A DNA stretch of 64,000 bases from Flectonema sp. DT1601 (lineage: Eukaryota > Euglenozoa > Diplonemea > Diplonemida > Diplonemidae): NCBI GenBank assembly GCA_964019425.1, contig OZ025780.1, positions 1,444,001-1,508,000 of the forward strand. The letters are read 5' to 3'. The notes beneath the pieces were generated by a model that worked only from the letters and a program-made list of their open reading frames with translations, was not told the DNA's origin and searched no databases. Shown in pieces: positions 62,851-64,000 of the stretch (the stretch's first letter is position 1; each line of letters begins with the position of its first letter). The position numbers were made by a program, and so were the translations under genes.

Positions 62851-64000
62851 TCAGGTTTCGTCTTCCATTTCTAAGTCCGTTTTCATTTCTCGTTCTTCGT
62901 GTTGTTTTTGTCGGTTACGAGAAGTAAGAAACGAGATTCCGTAGCCAAATATAATTCCTCCGATAACTGCACCCACGATAGTTCCAACGGTTTTGAACTT
63001 GTTGCAATCTTCATTTATTGTTGTATGTGTGGTGAATAACATTGTACGCAAGCAGATTGGTACTGAATCACTACACTGATCACACCACTGTTCTACAGTA
63101 CACTGAAGATGTACAAATTCACTTGGTGATGAGACATAAACATCACCCCACGTAGCAGTGCTGTTCAAGGGGTCCCAATTATCACCCTCATCTATGTAGT
63201 ACCAGTGAATATTTCGACCTCCACCAACCTCTTCAACTATCTCGAATACGATTGCTGCTCCAAAACCCGGAACTCCATTTATCTTGTTGTCGAATCCTAA
63301 CAACTTTGCGAGTGATATCTATTTTTATTATTATTGATGTCTTGGGTTTCGTACATACTGGATTTGTACTTACATTGGAGCGTAAGAATGCTCTAATTTC
63401 AACTTTCTTGGGGAAAAGGGAAAAAAGTGAAAAACCATAATTCCACATAAAAGTTTGTGAAATGTTGCATCTCAACAGAAAAGTTTCCGAAATGGATATA
63501 CACCCAGCTATTTTACGTTTGCCCCCAAAAAAAAAAAAAAAAAAACATGGAATAGTTGTTTTCTTCTTTTTAAATTATTGACATACCAAGGTAGGATAAT
63601 GACCGGACCAAAGGCTTAGACGAACGCCGGATTTGTTGTCGATCACACCTGCGATGAAAGTATTTATGTCAGTCAATAGTTGGCATGCGGTTGGAACTGT
63701 TTTTGCTGACTCGTAGTCGTAGTCACTAATCCAGTTAAGGAGGTTTGATAATTCAGGTTTGTGACCGAGAAGCTTTGCCCTCTTTACTGGATCAGTCTCA
63801 TCCTCCGAATGGGCTAAGTAAGCCTGTAATTCATCATATAAATTCCAAACATCTTCAAGACCGTTATCCTTTACTCCAAGCAAATCAGCTACCTCAGTTC
63901 GAAGCTTTTGGCTTGTGGTTTCTAGCTCTCTAAAGGCCGGATCGAGCCTTCGTGCTTCAACCGCCTTTTTGAAATTATCACATTGTTTATATGACCTAAT
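62851..64000 (-). CDS. Membrane-anchored histidine acid phosphatase, 5' part outside window
   Basis: Exons 63587-64000 (open to the right edge) and 62851-63318 join in phase 0; the 268-bp intron has a GTATGT donor and ATAG acceptor. The histidine phosphatase clan-2 C-terminal half is recognisable: RLSLWSGHYPTL, which splices to ISLAKLLGFDN, followed by GFGAAIVFEIVEE as in PPYASxxxFEL, then a Cys-containing stalk, a membrane helix (TIVGAVIGGIIFGYGISFL) and a basic tail. This is the layout of lysosomal acid phosphatase (type I). The family's HD pair (proton donor) reads HY here. The N-terminal RHGxRxP motif would lie outside the window. A small alternative exon within the intron (63372-63410) is possible but breaks the family pattern. 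Confidence 0.75.

Noticed and set aside
63372-63410. Extra small exon (reading KVEIRAFLRSN) in the phosphatase gene
   Set aside because: Skipping it gives the better family match, GHYPTL followed by ISLAKLLGFDN; inclusion would insert residues in a conserved stretch.

Overview
This window is nuclear DNA of a unicellular eukaryote, most likely a flagellated protist. TAA, TAG and TGA are all used as stops, so the code is standard. The DNA is AT-rich and full of A or T runs of 10 to 30 bases. Introns are short (typically 64 to 133 bp, up to 381) with GTATGT-like donors and CAG acceptors, and I could place about 14 of them by restoring family-conserved protein. The lineage is not certain. The strongest clue is orientation: every host gene I can support, about 21 of them, lies on the minus strand. 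Arrays like this are known in Euglenozoa and in dinoflagellate relatives, so I suggest such an affinity only as an inference.

Layout, left to right. 1-9.5 kb: the 3' part of a voltage-gated K+ channel, then two type-I membrane proteins of unknown function separated by a 3.6-kb low-complexity stretch that holds a tandem duplication and a perfect 34-bp palindrome. 10-19 kb: a secreted prolyl 4-hydroxylase, an MFSD5-like transporter, coproporphyrinogen III oxidase (HemF type), and a 1247-residue membrane-anchored protein that joins a Ufd2/UBE4-like core to a BIRC6-type E2 domain. 20-27 kb: a four-exon Vps39/TGFBRAP1-like protein carrying an extra ubiquitin-like domain and ankyrin repeats, three unrecognised proteins, a small saposin-like secreted protein, and a GC-rich island. 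29-40 kb: a fatty acid elongase (ELO), a mucin-like membrane protein with a MYND finger on its inner tail, a flagellar-type unknown protein, and mitochondrial NADP-isocitrate dehydrogenase. 40.4-43.3 kb: an accessory patch with dispersed repeats, unknown reading frames and a fossil fragment of a Polinton-type DNA polymerase B. 46.6-56 kb: a TMEM43-like protein, a small membrane protein, and a six-exon, 1804-residue TPR plus multi-IQ protein whose longest intron holds 56 perfect AACAC units. 59.6-64 kb: a secreted protein of four Cys-rich EGF-like modules and the 3' part of a membrane-anchored histidine acid phosphatase.

There is no operon-like shared pathway. The genes mix housekeeping functions (haem synthesis, TCA/NADPH, lipid elongation, endosomal tethering, ubiquitin) with surface and secreted glycoprotein-like products. 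The most unusual items are the E4-core/E2 fusion, the UBL-ankyrin-Vps39 fusion, the mucin-MYND receptor, the intronic AACAC array beside a splice donor, and two small dispersed repeats, one of them SINE-like and sitting inside an ELO intron. All gene functions come from motif recognition by eye; no database search was run.
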